Shown piece by piece: positions 9,752-17,209 of a stretch of DNA of 64,000 bases. The translations under genes and the position numbers were made by a program. The DNA comes from JAIBJN01 sp963830885 (lineage in GTDB: Bacteria > Actinomycetota > Thermoleophilia > Gaiellales > Gaiellaceae): contig CAWHOA010000020.1 in NCBI GenBank assembly GCA_963830885.1, positions 19,421 through 83,420 of the forward strand, written 5' to 3'. Position 1 is the first letter of the stretch. The number at the start of each line of letters is the position of its first letter. Under the pieces are notes generated by a model. It was not told the origin of the DNA. It made no database searches and saw only the letters and a program-made list of their open reading frames with translations.

Positions 9752-10222
9752 ATGAGCTACGCCGTCATCTCCATCGGGAACAAGCAGTACCGCGTGCGGG
9801 AAGGCCAGCGGCTGCTCGTGGACCGCCTGCCCCACGACGAGGGCAAGACGTTCCAGCCCGACCTGATCATGCTCGGCGGGGACGGCGACGCGAAGCTCGG
9901 CTCCGACCTCAAGGGTCAGCAGGTGACCGTCAAGGTCGCGGAGCACGTCAAGGGCAAGAAGATCATCGTCGGCAAGCACAAGCGGCGGACCGGCTACAAG
10001 CGCCGCAACGGCTTCCGCGCCAGCCTGACACGCATCGAGGTGCAGTCGATCGGCGCGACCCGGACGCGGTCCACGGCCGCGAAGAAGGAGACGGAGGCGA
10101 GCACGACCGAGGCGAAGCCGGCGGCGCCGAAGAAGCCCGCGGCGCGCAAGCCCGCGGCGGCGACAAGCGAGAAGAAGGCCCCGGCCCGCACGCGCGCGCC
10201 GAGGAAGAAGACCGAGGAGTAG
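9752..10222 (+). CDS. rplU: 50S ribosomal protein L21, with long basic C-terminal tail
   Basis: 156 residues versus about 103 in most bacteria. The first 105 residues are a standard L21 domain (YRVREGQ near the N-terminus, KHKRRTGYKRRNG near 75-87). Residues about 107-156 form a low-complexity K/A/P/T tail similar in style to the tails of RNase E/G and unlike the folded core. Lies between rng and rpmA in the classic rng-rplU-rpmA-obg order. Confidence 0.95.
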   Translation: MSYAVISIGNKQYRVREGQRLLVDRLPHDEGKTFQPDLIMLGGDGDAKLGSDLKGQQVTVKVAEHVKGKKIIVGKHKRRTGYKRRNGFRASLTRIEVQSIGATRTRSTAAKKETEASTTEAKPAAPKKPAARKPAAATSEKKAPARTRAPRKKTEE

Positions 10223-10224
10223 GA

Positions 10225-10470
10225 ATGGCTCACAAGAAAGGACTGGGCTCGTCGAAGAACGGCCGCGACTCCGAGTCCAAGCGGCTCGGCGTCAAGGTCT
10301 TCGACGGCCAGGACATCACCGCGGGCATGATCGTCGTCCGCCAGCGTGGCACGCGCTTCCGGCCCGGCCCGGGCACGGGTCTCGGCCGCGACCACACGAT
10401 CTTCGCCACCCGCGACGGGAAGGTTTCCTTCCACACGGGCGGAGCCGGTCGGGTCATCTCGGTCCTTTAA
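10225..10470 (+). CDS. rpmA: 50S ribosomal protein L27
   Basis: 81 residues, typical length. The N-terminus MAHKKGLGSSKNGRDS reaches the peptidyl transferase centre in known ribosomes, and there is no cleavable Firmicutes-type extension before it. The ATG is 3 nt after the rplU stop, so the two are co-transcribed. Confidence 0.97.
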   Translation: MAHKKGLGSSKNGRDSESKRLGVKVFDGQDITAGMIVVRQRGTRFRPGPGTGLGRDHTIFATRDGKVSFHTGGAGRVISVL

Positions 10471-10493
10471 GGGAGGGCTCGACGAAACGCAGC

Positions 10494-10635
10494 CTGTGCC
10501 GCCGGGCCGCGCTGCTCGCCCCGAGAGCTGCGTCCTCAGTCGCGCCCGTAGCCTCCGGCTACGAACGCTCCCTGCGTCCTTGTCTCGGAACGACCATCGC
10601 GCCCCGAACGCGAGCGGCGTTCCGCCGATCCCTCC
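10494..10635 (+). repeat. 142-bp dispersed repeat, copy 2
   Basis: Ungapped match to 7099-7240. Its hairpin is perfect: CGTAGCC (10547-10553), loop TCC, GGCTACG (10557-10563). Two CTGCGTCCT direct repeats flank it. It occupies the gap between rpmA and obg and ends 6 nt before the obg start. Confidence 0.85.
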
Positions 10636-10641
10636 TTAGCC

Positions 10642-11799
10642 GTGTTCCATGACCGCGCGCGGATCCGCGTCAAGGGCGGGCGCGGCGGCGACGGGTCGCT
10701 CAGCTTCAGGCGCGAGAAGTTCGTGCCGAAGGGCGGCCCTGACGGAGGCGACGGCGGGCACGGCGGCGACGTCGTGATCGTGGCCGATCCCGACCTGCGC
10801 GACCTCGGCTTCTTCCACCGCCGCAGCCGCTTCGAGGCGAAGCGCGGGCGCCACGGCGAGGGCTCGAACAAGCGCGGTCACGACGGCGAGGACGTCGAGC
10901 TCGGCGTACCGGTCGGCACACAGGTGCTCGACGAGGACGAGCGCCTTCTCGCCGACCTCGCGCACCCGGGCGCTCGCCTCGTGGCGGCGCACGGCGGCCG
11001 CGGCGGCGCGGGGAACCGCCGCTTCGCCACGCCGACGCACCAGGCGCCGCGCCTCGCCGAGCTCGGGGCGGTCGGGGAGGAGGCCGCGCTCGAGCTCCGC
11101 CTGAAGCTGCTGGCGGACGCCGCCCTCCTTGGCTTCCCCAACGCCGGCAAGTCCTCGCTCCTGCGCCGGATCTCGAACGCGAAGCCGAAGGTGGCCGAGT
11201 ACCCCTTCACGACGATCGCGCCCGTCCTCGGCACCGTCGAGGCGCCGGACGGACGCCAGCTCACCGTCGCCGACGTGCCAGGCCTCCTGGAGGGGGCGAG
11301 CGAAGGCGTGGGCCTCGGCGACGAGTTCCTGGCCCACCTCGAGCGGGCGCGCCTGTTCCTGCACGTGATCGACGCTCAGGAGGACGCCGAGGCGCGCTTC
11401 CGCGCGATCGACCGCGAGCTCGCCGCCTACGGGGCGGGCCTCGCCGAGCGGCCGCAGATCGTCGTCCTCAACAAGGTCGACCTCGTCACCGAGCCGCCCC
11501 CGTTCGCCGTGGACGATCCGCGCGTCCTCGACATCGTGCACACGTCCGCGGCGACGGGCGAGGGGATCGACCGGCTGAAGACCATGCTCTTCGCGCTCGT
11601 TCCCGAGAGCGCGCCTGCCCGCGTCGACGAGCGGGAGCTGGCGGACTACCTCGTCTACCGCCCGCGCCCGCCGCAGCACCGGCGGTTTCGCATCTTCCGC
11701 ACGCCGGGCGGCTACCGCGTGCGCGGCGAGGCCACCGAGGAGGAGCTCCGGGCCGCCGGGATCAAGCCCGACGCCGTCGTGGAGTTCGAGGACGCGTGA
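10642..11799 (+). CDS. obg: GTPase Obg
   Basis: 385 residues. Ribosome-associated GTPase acting in 50S maturation and growth control. Glycine-rich Obg fold (about 1-155), G domain with P-loop GFPNAGKSS (about 165), DVPGL G3 motif (about 212) and NKVD G4 motif (about 276), then a C-terminal OCT domain (about 315-380). The GTG start follows repeat copy 2 directly. The stop overlaps the nadD start (GTGA). Confidence 0.96.
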   Translation: MFHDRARIRVKGGRGGDGSLSFRREKFVPKGGPDGGDGGHGGDVVIVADPDLRDLGFFHRRSRFEAKRGRHGEGSNKRGHDGEDVELGVPVGTQVLDEDERLLADLAHPGARLVAAHGGRGGAGNRRFATPTHQAPRLAELGAVGEEAALELRLKLLADAALLGFPNAGKSSLLRRISNAKPKVAEYPFTTIAPVLGTVEAPDGRQLTVADVPGLLEGASEGVGLGDEFLAHLERARLFLHVIDAQEDAEARFRAIDRELAAYGAGLAERPQIVVLNKVDLVTEPPPFAVDDPRVLDIVHTSAATGEGIDRLKTMLFALVPESAPARVDERELADYLVYRPRPPQHRRFRIFRTPGGYRVRGEATEEELRAAGIKPDAVVEFEDA

Positions 11800-12362
11800 C
11801 CACGGGCCTCCTCGGCGGCGCGTTCGACCCGCCGCACGTCGGCCACGTCGTCCTGGCCCGGGAGGCGGTGGACCGCTTCGGGCTCGACCGGCTGCTCGTG
11901 CTCGTCGTCGCGGAGCCCGCGCACAAGCCCGTCGAGACGCCGGTGGACGAGCGGGTGGAGCTCGCACGCGCCGCCTTCGCGGACGTCCCGCTCGCCGAGG
12001 TGCGCCGCGACGACCATGCCTACACGGTCGACTCGCTGCGGGCGGGGGGCTTCGACCCGGCCACGACCGTCTTCCTCGTCGGCGCCGACGAGTTCGCTGC
12101 GTTCCCGACCTGGAAGGAGCCGGACGCGATCCTCGACCACGTGCGGCTCGGTGTCGCCACGCGGCCGGGCTACCCGGTCGATCGCCTGCGGCCCGTGCTC
12201 GCAGCGCTGCGGCGCCCCGAGCGCGTCGAGCTCTTCGAGATTCCGGCGGCCGACGTCTCGTCGACGGAGGTCCGCGCCCGCCTCGAGCGCGGCGAGCCCG
12301 TGGAGGATCTCGTTCCCCCCGCGGTCGCCAGCCGGGTCGTCGAGCGCGGCCTCTACCATTGA
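11796..12362 (+). CDS. nadD: Nicotinate-nucleotide adenylyltransferase
   Basis: 188 residues. Converts nicotinate mononucleotide and ATP to deamido-NAD in NAD biosynthesis. The nucleotidyltransferase motif GGAFDPPHVGH is near residue 6 and the second motif SSTEVR near residue 151. The GTG start overlaps obg, and rsfS follows, the usual nadD-rsfS pairing. Confidence 0.95.
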   Translation: MTTGLLGGAFDPPHVGHVVLAREAVDRFGLDRLLVLVVAEPAHKPVETPVDERVELARAAFADVPLAEVRRDDHAYTVDSLRAGGFDPATTVFLVGADEFAAFPTWKEPDAILDHVRLGVATRPGYPVDRLRPVLAALRRPERVELFEIPAADVSSTEVRARLERGEPVEDLVPPAVASRVVERGLYH

Positions 12363-12390
12363 GGCGTTGACCGTCCGAGGAGAGGCGAGC

Positions 12391-12396
12391 TACGCT
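12391..12396 (+). promoter_or_regulatory. -10-like box (TACGCT) before rsfS
   Basis: TACGCT lies downstream of the only conventional in-frame start (TTG 12367) but upstream of an AGGAG site at 12411-12415, so a transcript from here would need the CTG at 12427 as start. Confidence 0.3.
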
Positions 12397-12426
12397 GAGA
12401 GCGTTGAATCAGGAGATGCCAGGCCG

Positions 12427-12780
12427 CTGACGCCCATCGACCACGCGCGCAGAATCGCGGCCCTCGCCCAGGAGAAGCTCGCCGCCGACGTCGTCATCCT
12501 CGACATGCGGCCGGTGTGCTCGTACACGGACTTCTTCGTCGTCTGCACCGGGCAGAGCCCCCGGCAGACCAAGGCGATCTACGACGAGGTCCGCGAGCGC
12601 CTGAAGAAGGAGGAGGGACTCGTTCCGCGCACAGCCGCGGGCGAGCGCGAGGCCCGCTGGATCCTCGCCGACTACCTGGACGTCGTCCTGCACGTCTTCA
12701 CCCCCGAGGCGCGTGAGTACTACCGCCTCGAGGAGCTCTGGGGCGACGTCCCGTCGGTCGAGCTCGCGGTCGCCGGGTAG
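12427..12780 (+). CDS. rsfS: Ribosomal silencing factor RsfS
   Basis: 117 residues from the CTG at 12427, the usual family length (DUF143/iojap). RsfS binds L14 on the large subunit and blocks subunit joining in stationary phase. Core motifs seen: ADVVILDMR, YTDFFVVCTG and the C-terminal YLDVVLHVFTPEAREYY with LEELWGD. Family similarity begins at the CTG. Conventional tools would choose TTG 12367, adding 20 unlikely residues. The -10-like box and AGGAG between the two favour a CTG start, but this is inference. Confidence 0.9.
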   Translation: MTPIDHARRIAALAQEKLAADVVILDMRPVCSYTDFFVVCTGQSPRQTKAIYDEVRERLKKEEGLVPRTAAGEREARWILADYLDVVLHVFTPEAREYYRLEELWGDVPSVELAVAG

Positions 12781-12799
12781 CCGCGCAGCGGCGCTTCGC

Positions 12800-12805
12800 T
12801 ACAGT
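12800..12805 (+). promoter_or_regulatory. -10-like box (TACAGT) of tRNA-Ala
   Basis: TACAGT ends 11 nt before the mature 5' end of tRNA-Ala. Confidence 0.4.
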
Positions 12806-12816
12806 GTGCCCCGCGC

Positions 12817-12889
12817 GGGGCCATAGCTCAGCTGGGAGAGCGCTTGGCTGGCAGCCAAGAGGTCGCGGGTTCGAATCCCGCTGGCTCCA
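12817..12889 (+). tRNA. tRNA-Ala (anticodon GGC)
   Basis: 73 nt cloverleaf. The acceptor stem GGGGCCA pairs with TGGCTCC and includes the G3-U70 wobble that marks tRNA-Ala. The anticodon stem CTTGG/CCAAG encloses CTGGCAG (anticodon GGC), and the T loop TTCGAAT is present. The 3' CCA is not encoded. Confidence 0.97.
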
Positions 12890-12895
12890 CTTCTC

Positions 12896-14140
12896 TCAGC
12901 GCTTGTCGTCGAACACGAGCAGCGCGCCGCCGTAGCACGCGACCCACACGCGACTGGTCGGGGCGTCGTACGTGATCCCAATCGGGTGGTAGCAGGCGTC
13001 GATCGTCTGCAGGATCTTCATGTCGGACGCCCGCAGTTTCGTGACGGTGCCGGACTCGTAGTTGACGACGTAGATCGCCTTCCGGTCGTCGGCGATGGCC
13101 AGGCTCCGAGGGCGCTCGCCGGTCGTGACCTTGGTCACCCTTCCCGTCCGCAGGTCGAGCTTGGCCACGCGGCCTTCCATGTTCAGGGTCGCGTAGATCT
13201 TCCGACCCGACTTGTCGATCTCGAGCGCGCGCGGGCCGGAGCCGATCGGGACCGTCGAGGTCTCCCACGTGTCAAGGTCGACGCGGACGAGGTAGTCGCC
13301 GCCCATGATCGCGACGTACGCCGCGTCTCCGCGCGGCGAGACGGTGATCCCGCGCGGATACTCGCCCATCGGGATCCGGCGCACCTCGCGGCCCTTCTTC
13401 GTGGAGATGACGCTGAGGTCCCAGGTGCACCAGTTGGCGACGAGCACGAAGCGTCCGTCCGGGGTCACGGCGACGACCTTCGGGACCGAGCCGACGCGGT
13501 AAGCGTCGTCGATCTCGAGCGTCTCGAGCGAGATGCGGTAGACGAAGCTGTCGTCGTAGCCGGAGGAGGGCGTGCACTCGTCGTCGCCCTCCGGCCCGAA
13601 CCCGGGGCCGTACATGGAGTAGTTGGAGACGTACGCGTAGGCGCCGTCGGGTGAGAAGGCCGCCTCCACCGGGGCTCCCTGGTTGGTCTCCGGATAGTCC
13701 TTGTAGCCGAAGTCGGCGAGGTTCACCGAGTCGGAGATCGTCTTCCGGAGCTCGAGCGTCTTCGCGTCGTACACAGTCACCGAGTGCCGGTACATCATGT
13801 TCTGGGCGAAGATCAGCCCGGTACCCGAGGAGACGACCGACTTCGGCGAGATCTCGCCGCCGAGAGTCTCCAGGAGCACGAGCGTCGTCCGGCTGGAGGG
13901 TTTGCCCGGCCTGGCCGCCGGGGTCTCTTGCGTCTCGGCCGCCGACTCGGTCTCGGAGACCGCGAAGCCGGCGGCGTCCGACTCGGGGCCCTGGCCCGCC
14001 CAGGCGACCGCCAGCCCGCTCGCGAAGGCGAGCGTGACGGCGACGCCTGCGAGCGCGGTCAGCCGGCGACGGCGAATCTGCCGCCGCCTCGCCTCGCGCC
14101 GGGTGATCCGTGGGTCGACGTCTCTCAAGGTTCTCCGCAA
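12896..14140 (-). CDS. YVTN-type beta-propeller protein, membrane anchored
   Basis: 414 residues. A basic N-terminus is followed by one membrane helix (about 29-47) that anchors or exports the protein, then an A/E/T-rich linker and a propeller of about seven blades from residue 80 on, with YVTN-like repeat cores such as YAYVSNYS, YVAIMGGDY and IYVVNYESGTV. Such propellers usually bind proteins or ligands outside the cell; the partner is unknown. The start is a TTG at 14140; a second in-frame TTG at 14128 has GGAG upstream and is an alternative. Confidence 0.8.
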   Translation of the reverse strand: MRRTLRDVDPRITRREARRRQIRRRRLTALAGVAVTLAFASGLAVAWAGQGPESDAAGFAVSETESAAETQETPAARPGKPSSRTTLVLLETLGGEISPKSVVSSGTGLIFAQNMMYRHSVTVYDAKTLELRKTISDSVNLADFGYKDYPETNQGAPVEAAFSPDGAYAYVSNYSMYGPGFGPEGDDECTPSSGYDDSFVYRISLETLEIDDAYRVGSVPKVVAVTPDGRFVLVANWCTWDLSVISTKKGREVRRIPMGEYPRGITVSPRGDAAYVAIMGGDYLVRVDLDTWETSTVPIGSGPRALEIDKSGRKIYATLNMEGRVAKLDLRTGRVTKVTTGERPRSLAIADDRKAIYVVNYESGTVTKLRASDMKILQTIDACYHPIGITYDAPTSRVWVACYGGALLVFDDKR

Positions 14141-14164
14141 GCGCCCCTGCGCTCGCTCGCGAGT

Positions 14165-14611
14165 CTAGCCAGCCTCCGGCGCGCGCCCGCCCTGAGCGGC
14201 GCCGATCTCGGTGAGCTGGATTTCGATCCGCTCGAGTGCGGCCGCGTGCTCCTTCCCCTGCTGATCGAGCTGCTCCTGCTGCGCCCGCGTCCGCTTGCCG
14301 ATCAGGACGGCGACGGTCACGCTCGTCAAGGTCGGGATCAGCCCGAGCCCTGTCAGCATCAGCGCCGTGGCCACCAGCCGGCCCCCGGTCGACTCGGGCA
14401 CGACGTCGCCGTAACCGACCGTGGTTACGGTGACCACCGCCCAATAGTAGGCGGTTCCGAGGTCCGTGTAGACCTCGGGCTCGACGATCCGTTGCAGAGC
14501 TCCCGCCACGAGGACGAGGATGAACGCGACGGAGATCACCGTGGCCACGGCCCGAGGAAGCGTCAGGCGCTCGTACCAGAGCTCGAAGCGCTTGTTGACG
14601 TCAAGGTGCAT
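14165..14611 (-). CDS. Two-helix potassium channel protein
   Basis: 148 residues from the ATG at 14611 (a TTG at 14686 would add 25 non-conserved residues). Two membrane helices (about 22-42 and 75-98) flank a pore loop with the K+ selectivity filter TVTTVGYGD near residue 61. The C-terminus (about 100-140) is a charged coiled coil rich in Q and E, probably for tetramer assembly; no RCK domain is attached. Lies downstream, in its own direction, of a strongly folded intergenic region. Confidence 0.85.
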   Translation of the reverse strand: MHLDVNKRFELWYERLTLPRAVATVISVAFILVLVAGALQRIVEPEVYTDLGTAYYWAVVTVTTVGYGDVVPESTGGRLVATALMLTGLGLIPTLTSVTVAVLIGKRTRAQQEQLDQQGKEHAAALERIEIQLTEIGAAQGGRAPEAG

Positions 14612-14706
14612 GAACAGCTGTTTCGCGCCTCTCAGGCGAGTCCCTCTCTCGGAGGCTTGGGGAGGCGCTCGCTCCGTCCGATACAAGCCCTAGCTTCAGC
14701 TTCCAA

Positions 14707-14817
14707 GGAGCCCGCTGCCGCAGGCGGTGCTCCGGTTACACGAAGGCGAGAGCCCGCTGGCCGTAGCGGGCTCTCGCGCGTTTGCGGTGCGGATAACCGC
14801 CAGGTGAGACGCCTGGC
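14707..14817. ncRNA. Candidate structured RNA or riboswitch-like element
   Basis: Four helices can be drawn within 111 nt: GGAGC/GCTCC with a bulged inner stem (14707-14733); a closing helix CGGTTA (14733-14738) with TAACCG (14794-14799); inside it a perfect 12-bp hairpin (14747-14758 with 14765-14776, 6-nt loop); and GCCAGG/CCTGGC (14799-14804 with 14812-14817). No known riboswitch class is recognised. On the minus strand it would lie in the leader of the K+ channel gene, on the plus strand ahead of the 58-residue frame. The 12-bp hairpin alone could be a terminator. Confidence 0.4.
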
Positions 14818-14851
14818 CGCCCTACTGCGACCGCGCTTCGGCGGCGGCACG

Positions 14852-15028
14852 ATGCCTGCACACAAGCCCCGCAGGAGTTTCCTCGTGACCTATCTCTCCG
14901 TCACCCAGTTCGAGACGCGCCGCCGCCAGATCGAGGCCGAGCTCGAGCGCGAGCACGCGCTGGCCGCCGGCCGCGCGAGTGGTCGCGCGCCTGCGTCGTT
15001 CCGAGCAAGGCCGCAGGTAGCGCCGTAG
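14852..15028 (+). CDS. Possible small basic protein
   Basis: 58 residues: a short hydrophobic stretch (SFLVTYLSV) then a charged helix (ETRRRQIEAELERE). No family recognised and no clear ribosome binding site. The last 11 codons overlap repeat copy 3, so the C-terminus is probably not conserved. Could be spurious. Confidence 0.35.
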   Translation: MPAHKPRRSFLVTYLSVTQFETRRRQIEAELEREHALAAGRASGRAPASFRARPQVAP

Positions 15029-15092
15029 CCGAGGCTACGGGCTGCGCCTGAGGACGCCGCTCTCGGGGCGAACGGCGCGCTCAGCGGCACAG
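14996..15092 (-). repeat. 142-bp dispersed repeat, copy 3 (inverted, diverged)
   Basis: The reverse complement matches the first two thirds of copies 1 and 2 with a small gap. The hairpin is kept though its sequence changes: CCGTAGCC (15023-15030), loop GA, GGCTACGG (15033-15040), an 8-bp perfect stem. It overlaps the end of the 58-residue frame and the region downstream of the LtrA gene. Confidence 0.7.
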
Positions 15093-15139
15093 CTCTTCAT
15101 CCCGTGAGAGGTTCGAGCCGCAGGGCTGGAAGCGGCGCC

Positions 15140-16312
15140 TCAGACGGCCGTGCGCAGACGCGCACGGGCCTCCCTGGAGCGCACCGTCTCGTAGGCGATC
15201 AGCGCGACGCAGACTCCGGCGACGAGCGCGACGGCGATGACCCCGTCGACCCGCGTCGCCGCCGGGATCAGCGCCGCGCAGGCCGCCGCGGCCAGACAGC
15301 GGCGGGGGTTGACGCTGCCGACGCTGCGGTAGCGGATGGCGTCGTGGCTCAGCAGGTAGAGGGCCACGCCGCCGCAGAGCGCGAAGGCCGGCACTGTCTC
15401 GAGCGGGTCGTCCACGTGCTCGAGCACCTTCTTGAGGCCGAGGGCGACGAGGACGATGCCCGCGAACATCGGGAGGTGCAGGTAGCTGAACGAGTCGCGG
15501 GCAAGCCGCGCGCGTTCGTGGCCGCGCGCCTCGACGAGCTTCCTCCGCGCGACGATCGCGACGATGTCGAAGTAGGCCCACCAGAGCGCGCAGACGAGCG
15601 CGATGCCGAGGATCGCCGCAGCGACGACGGTCGGAGTCAGCTCGATCCCGGCGGCGCCGATGCCGATGGCCACGATCGACTCGCCCAGCGCGATGATCAC
15701 GATCAGGGCGTACCGCTCCGCGAAGTGCCCGGCGGAAACGACGAAGCCGCGGACGCCGAAGACGTACGGGCCCGAGTAGTCGATGGTCAGCGCGGCCAGC
15801 CAGACCGCGATCTGCACCCAGCCGTCGAGGAAGCCGGCAACGATGAGGAGCGCGGGCCCGGGAATCGCCGTCCGCGCCAGCCGGAACGTGGCCTGCCGGA
15901 CGTCGACGTGCGGCGTCGCCTCCGCGAAGAGGACGATGTGGAGCACCCGGACCGCGAAGTACGCGAGCCCGAAGAGGACGGCGTCGGTGTCGAAGGCGTG
16001 CGGGACGGCCAGCGCGGCGACGAACATCGCCGCCATCGAGCCGAACACCGCGATGCGGGCCGAGCCCTCGTTCGGGTCGATCGCGTTCGTCAGCCAGGCG
16101 TAGGCGCCCCAGGCCCACCAGAGCGCCGCCAGGATGAGCATCCCGCGCCCGATCCCCTCCCAGGTCGGGTCGTCGGACATGAACCCGGTGACCTGCGTGA
16201 GGGCAAAGACGAACACGAGGTCGAAGAAGAGCTCGAGCGGCGTGACGGGATGCTCGGACTCCTCTTCGGCCTCGACCTCAGGCTCGATCTCCCGCGGGAC
16301 CTCGGCGTCCAT
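15140..16312 (-). CDS. Low-temperature-requirement A (LtrA) family membrane protein
   Basis: 390 residues with about ten membrane helices after an acidic cytoplasmic N-terminus (about 1-22). The family signature ELFFDLVFVFALTQVT is near residue 28, and the HFAERYALIVIIALGES block typical of LtrA lies near residue 193. The family was first noted in Listeria low-temperature growth; its transport or sensing role is unresolved. Next to the DUF1028 gene on the same strand, 21 nt apart, so possibly co-transcribed. Confidence 0.85.
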   Translation of the reverse strand: MDAEVPREIEPEVEAEEESEHPVTPLELFFDLVFVFALTQVTGFMSDDPTWEGIGRGMLILAALWWAWGAYAWLTNAIDPNEGSARIAVFGSMAAMFVAALAVPHAFDTDAVLFGLAYFAVRVLHIVLFAEATPHVDVRQATFRLARTAIPGPALLIVAGFLDGWVQIAVWLAALTIDYSGPYVFGVRGFVVSAGHFAERYALIVIIALGESIVAIGIGAAGIELTPTVVAAAILGIALVCALWWAYFDIVAIVARRKLVEARGHERARLARDSFSYLHLPMFAGIVLVALGLKKVLEHVDDPLETVPAFALCGGVALYLLSHDAIRYRSVGSVNPRRCLAAAACAALIPAATRVDGVIAVALVAGVCVALIAYETVRSREARARLRTAV

Positions 16313-16333
16313 CCCGGAATGATCGCAGCGCGG

Positions 16334-17164
16334 CTACCGCGCCCGCAGCTCCCTGAGGACGACCGGGTCGATCCGGTCGGCGCCGCGCACCCGCTCCTCG
16401 AGGTTCTCGGTGCCGGCCCAGGCGGCGAGCGCGTCCGTCAGCGGTCCGTCGTAGCCGAGGGTGGCCAGGCGCTGCGACAGCTCGGCCGCGAGCGTGGAGT
16501 CCACGTCCAGCCACTCCTCGTCCGGCGTCTGCCCGAAGAGGAGGTCGTGGAGGCGGTAGATGCGCTCCAGCTCGGGTATCGGCTCCGGATGGTCGTCGAC
16601 GCGGAGGTCTACGGCGACGTCGCTCGTCCCGCCGTAGCCGCCGTCTTTGCGGACGACGAGGAGCGCAGCGGACTGCCGGCCCCGTCGGTCGCCTCCTGCC
16701 GCCTCCGCGGCGGCGAGGCAGGCGAGTAGCCGCTCCGCAAGGGGCTGGCCCCTCGAGCCGTCGAAGGCCGAGGCGAGCGCCTCCACCGTGGCCTCGGAGA
16801 CGAGGATGTTCCCCTGCGCCGCGTACCCCGGCCCGGTCGTCCCGCCCGCCCAGTCCATGCATTCCGCGCCTGTGTACGTCGCCGCGCGTCCGTGCGCGTC
16901 CACGACTCCGAGCTGCCGGTGCTCGCGCCCGTCGTCGGCGCCGACGAGCGCCCGCACGGCGTCCTCCGCCGAGTACCCCTCGCGGAGCAGGGCCAGCCCG
17001 TTAGGCCTGTAGGCGAGGTTCGCCCAGGCCTGCGTCGCGATCGCCCCGACCTCCGGCTCCGCGGCCGGCACGGCCGCGCCGACCGCCAGGAACTTCGACT
17101 GGACGGCGACGCCCCACTCGCGCGCCTCGAGGTCGCAGGCCACGATCGAGTACGTGGAGATCAT
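16334..17164 (-). CDS. DUF1028 family Ntn-hydrolase-like protein
   Basis: 276 residues. The DUF1028 domain (about 1-200) begins with TYSIVACDLEAREWGVAVQS, giving a nucleophile-like Thr/Ser near the N-terminus as in Ntn hydrolases, followed by the GAIATQAWAN and QGNILVSE blocks typical of the family. The C-terminal 70 residues resemble the peptidoglycan-binding-like extension often fused to DUF1028. Substrate unknown. Divergent from leuS. Confidence 0.85.
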   Translation of the reverse strand: MISTYSIVACDLEAREWGVAVQSKFLAVGAAVPAAEPEVGAIATQAWANLAYRPNGLALLREGYSAEDAVRALVGADDGREHRQLGVVDAHGRAATYTGAECMDWAGGTTGPGYAAQGNILVSEATVEALASAFDGSRGQPLAERLLACLAAAEAAGGDRRGRQSAALLVVRKDGGYGGTSDVAVDLRVDDHPEPIPELERIYRLHDLLFGQTPDEEWLDVDSTLAAELSQRLATLGYDGPLTDALAAWAGTENLEERVRGADRIDPVVLRELRAR

Positions 17165-17195
17165 GTGGCGATTCTGCCATCGCCGCGCGCGGCGC

Positions 17196-17201
17196 TAAGT
17201 T
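17196..17201 (+). promoter_or_regulatory. -10-like box (TAAGTT) of leuS
   Basis: TAAGTT ends 8 nt before the GTG start of leuS in the 45-nt divergent gap shared with the DUF1028 gene. Confidence 0.4.
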
Positions 17202-17209
17202 TCAGGTCG

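Noticed and set aside
14611..14686. Extended N-terminus of the K+ channel from TTG 14686
   Set aside because: The extra 25 residues are not channel-like and precede a good ATG; no ribosome binding site supports the TTG.
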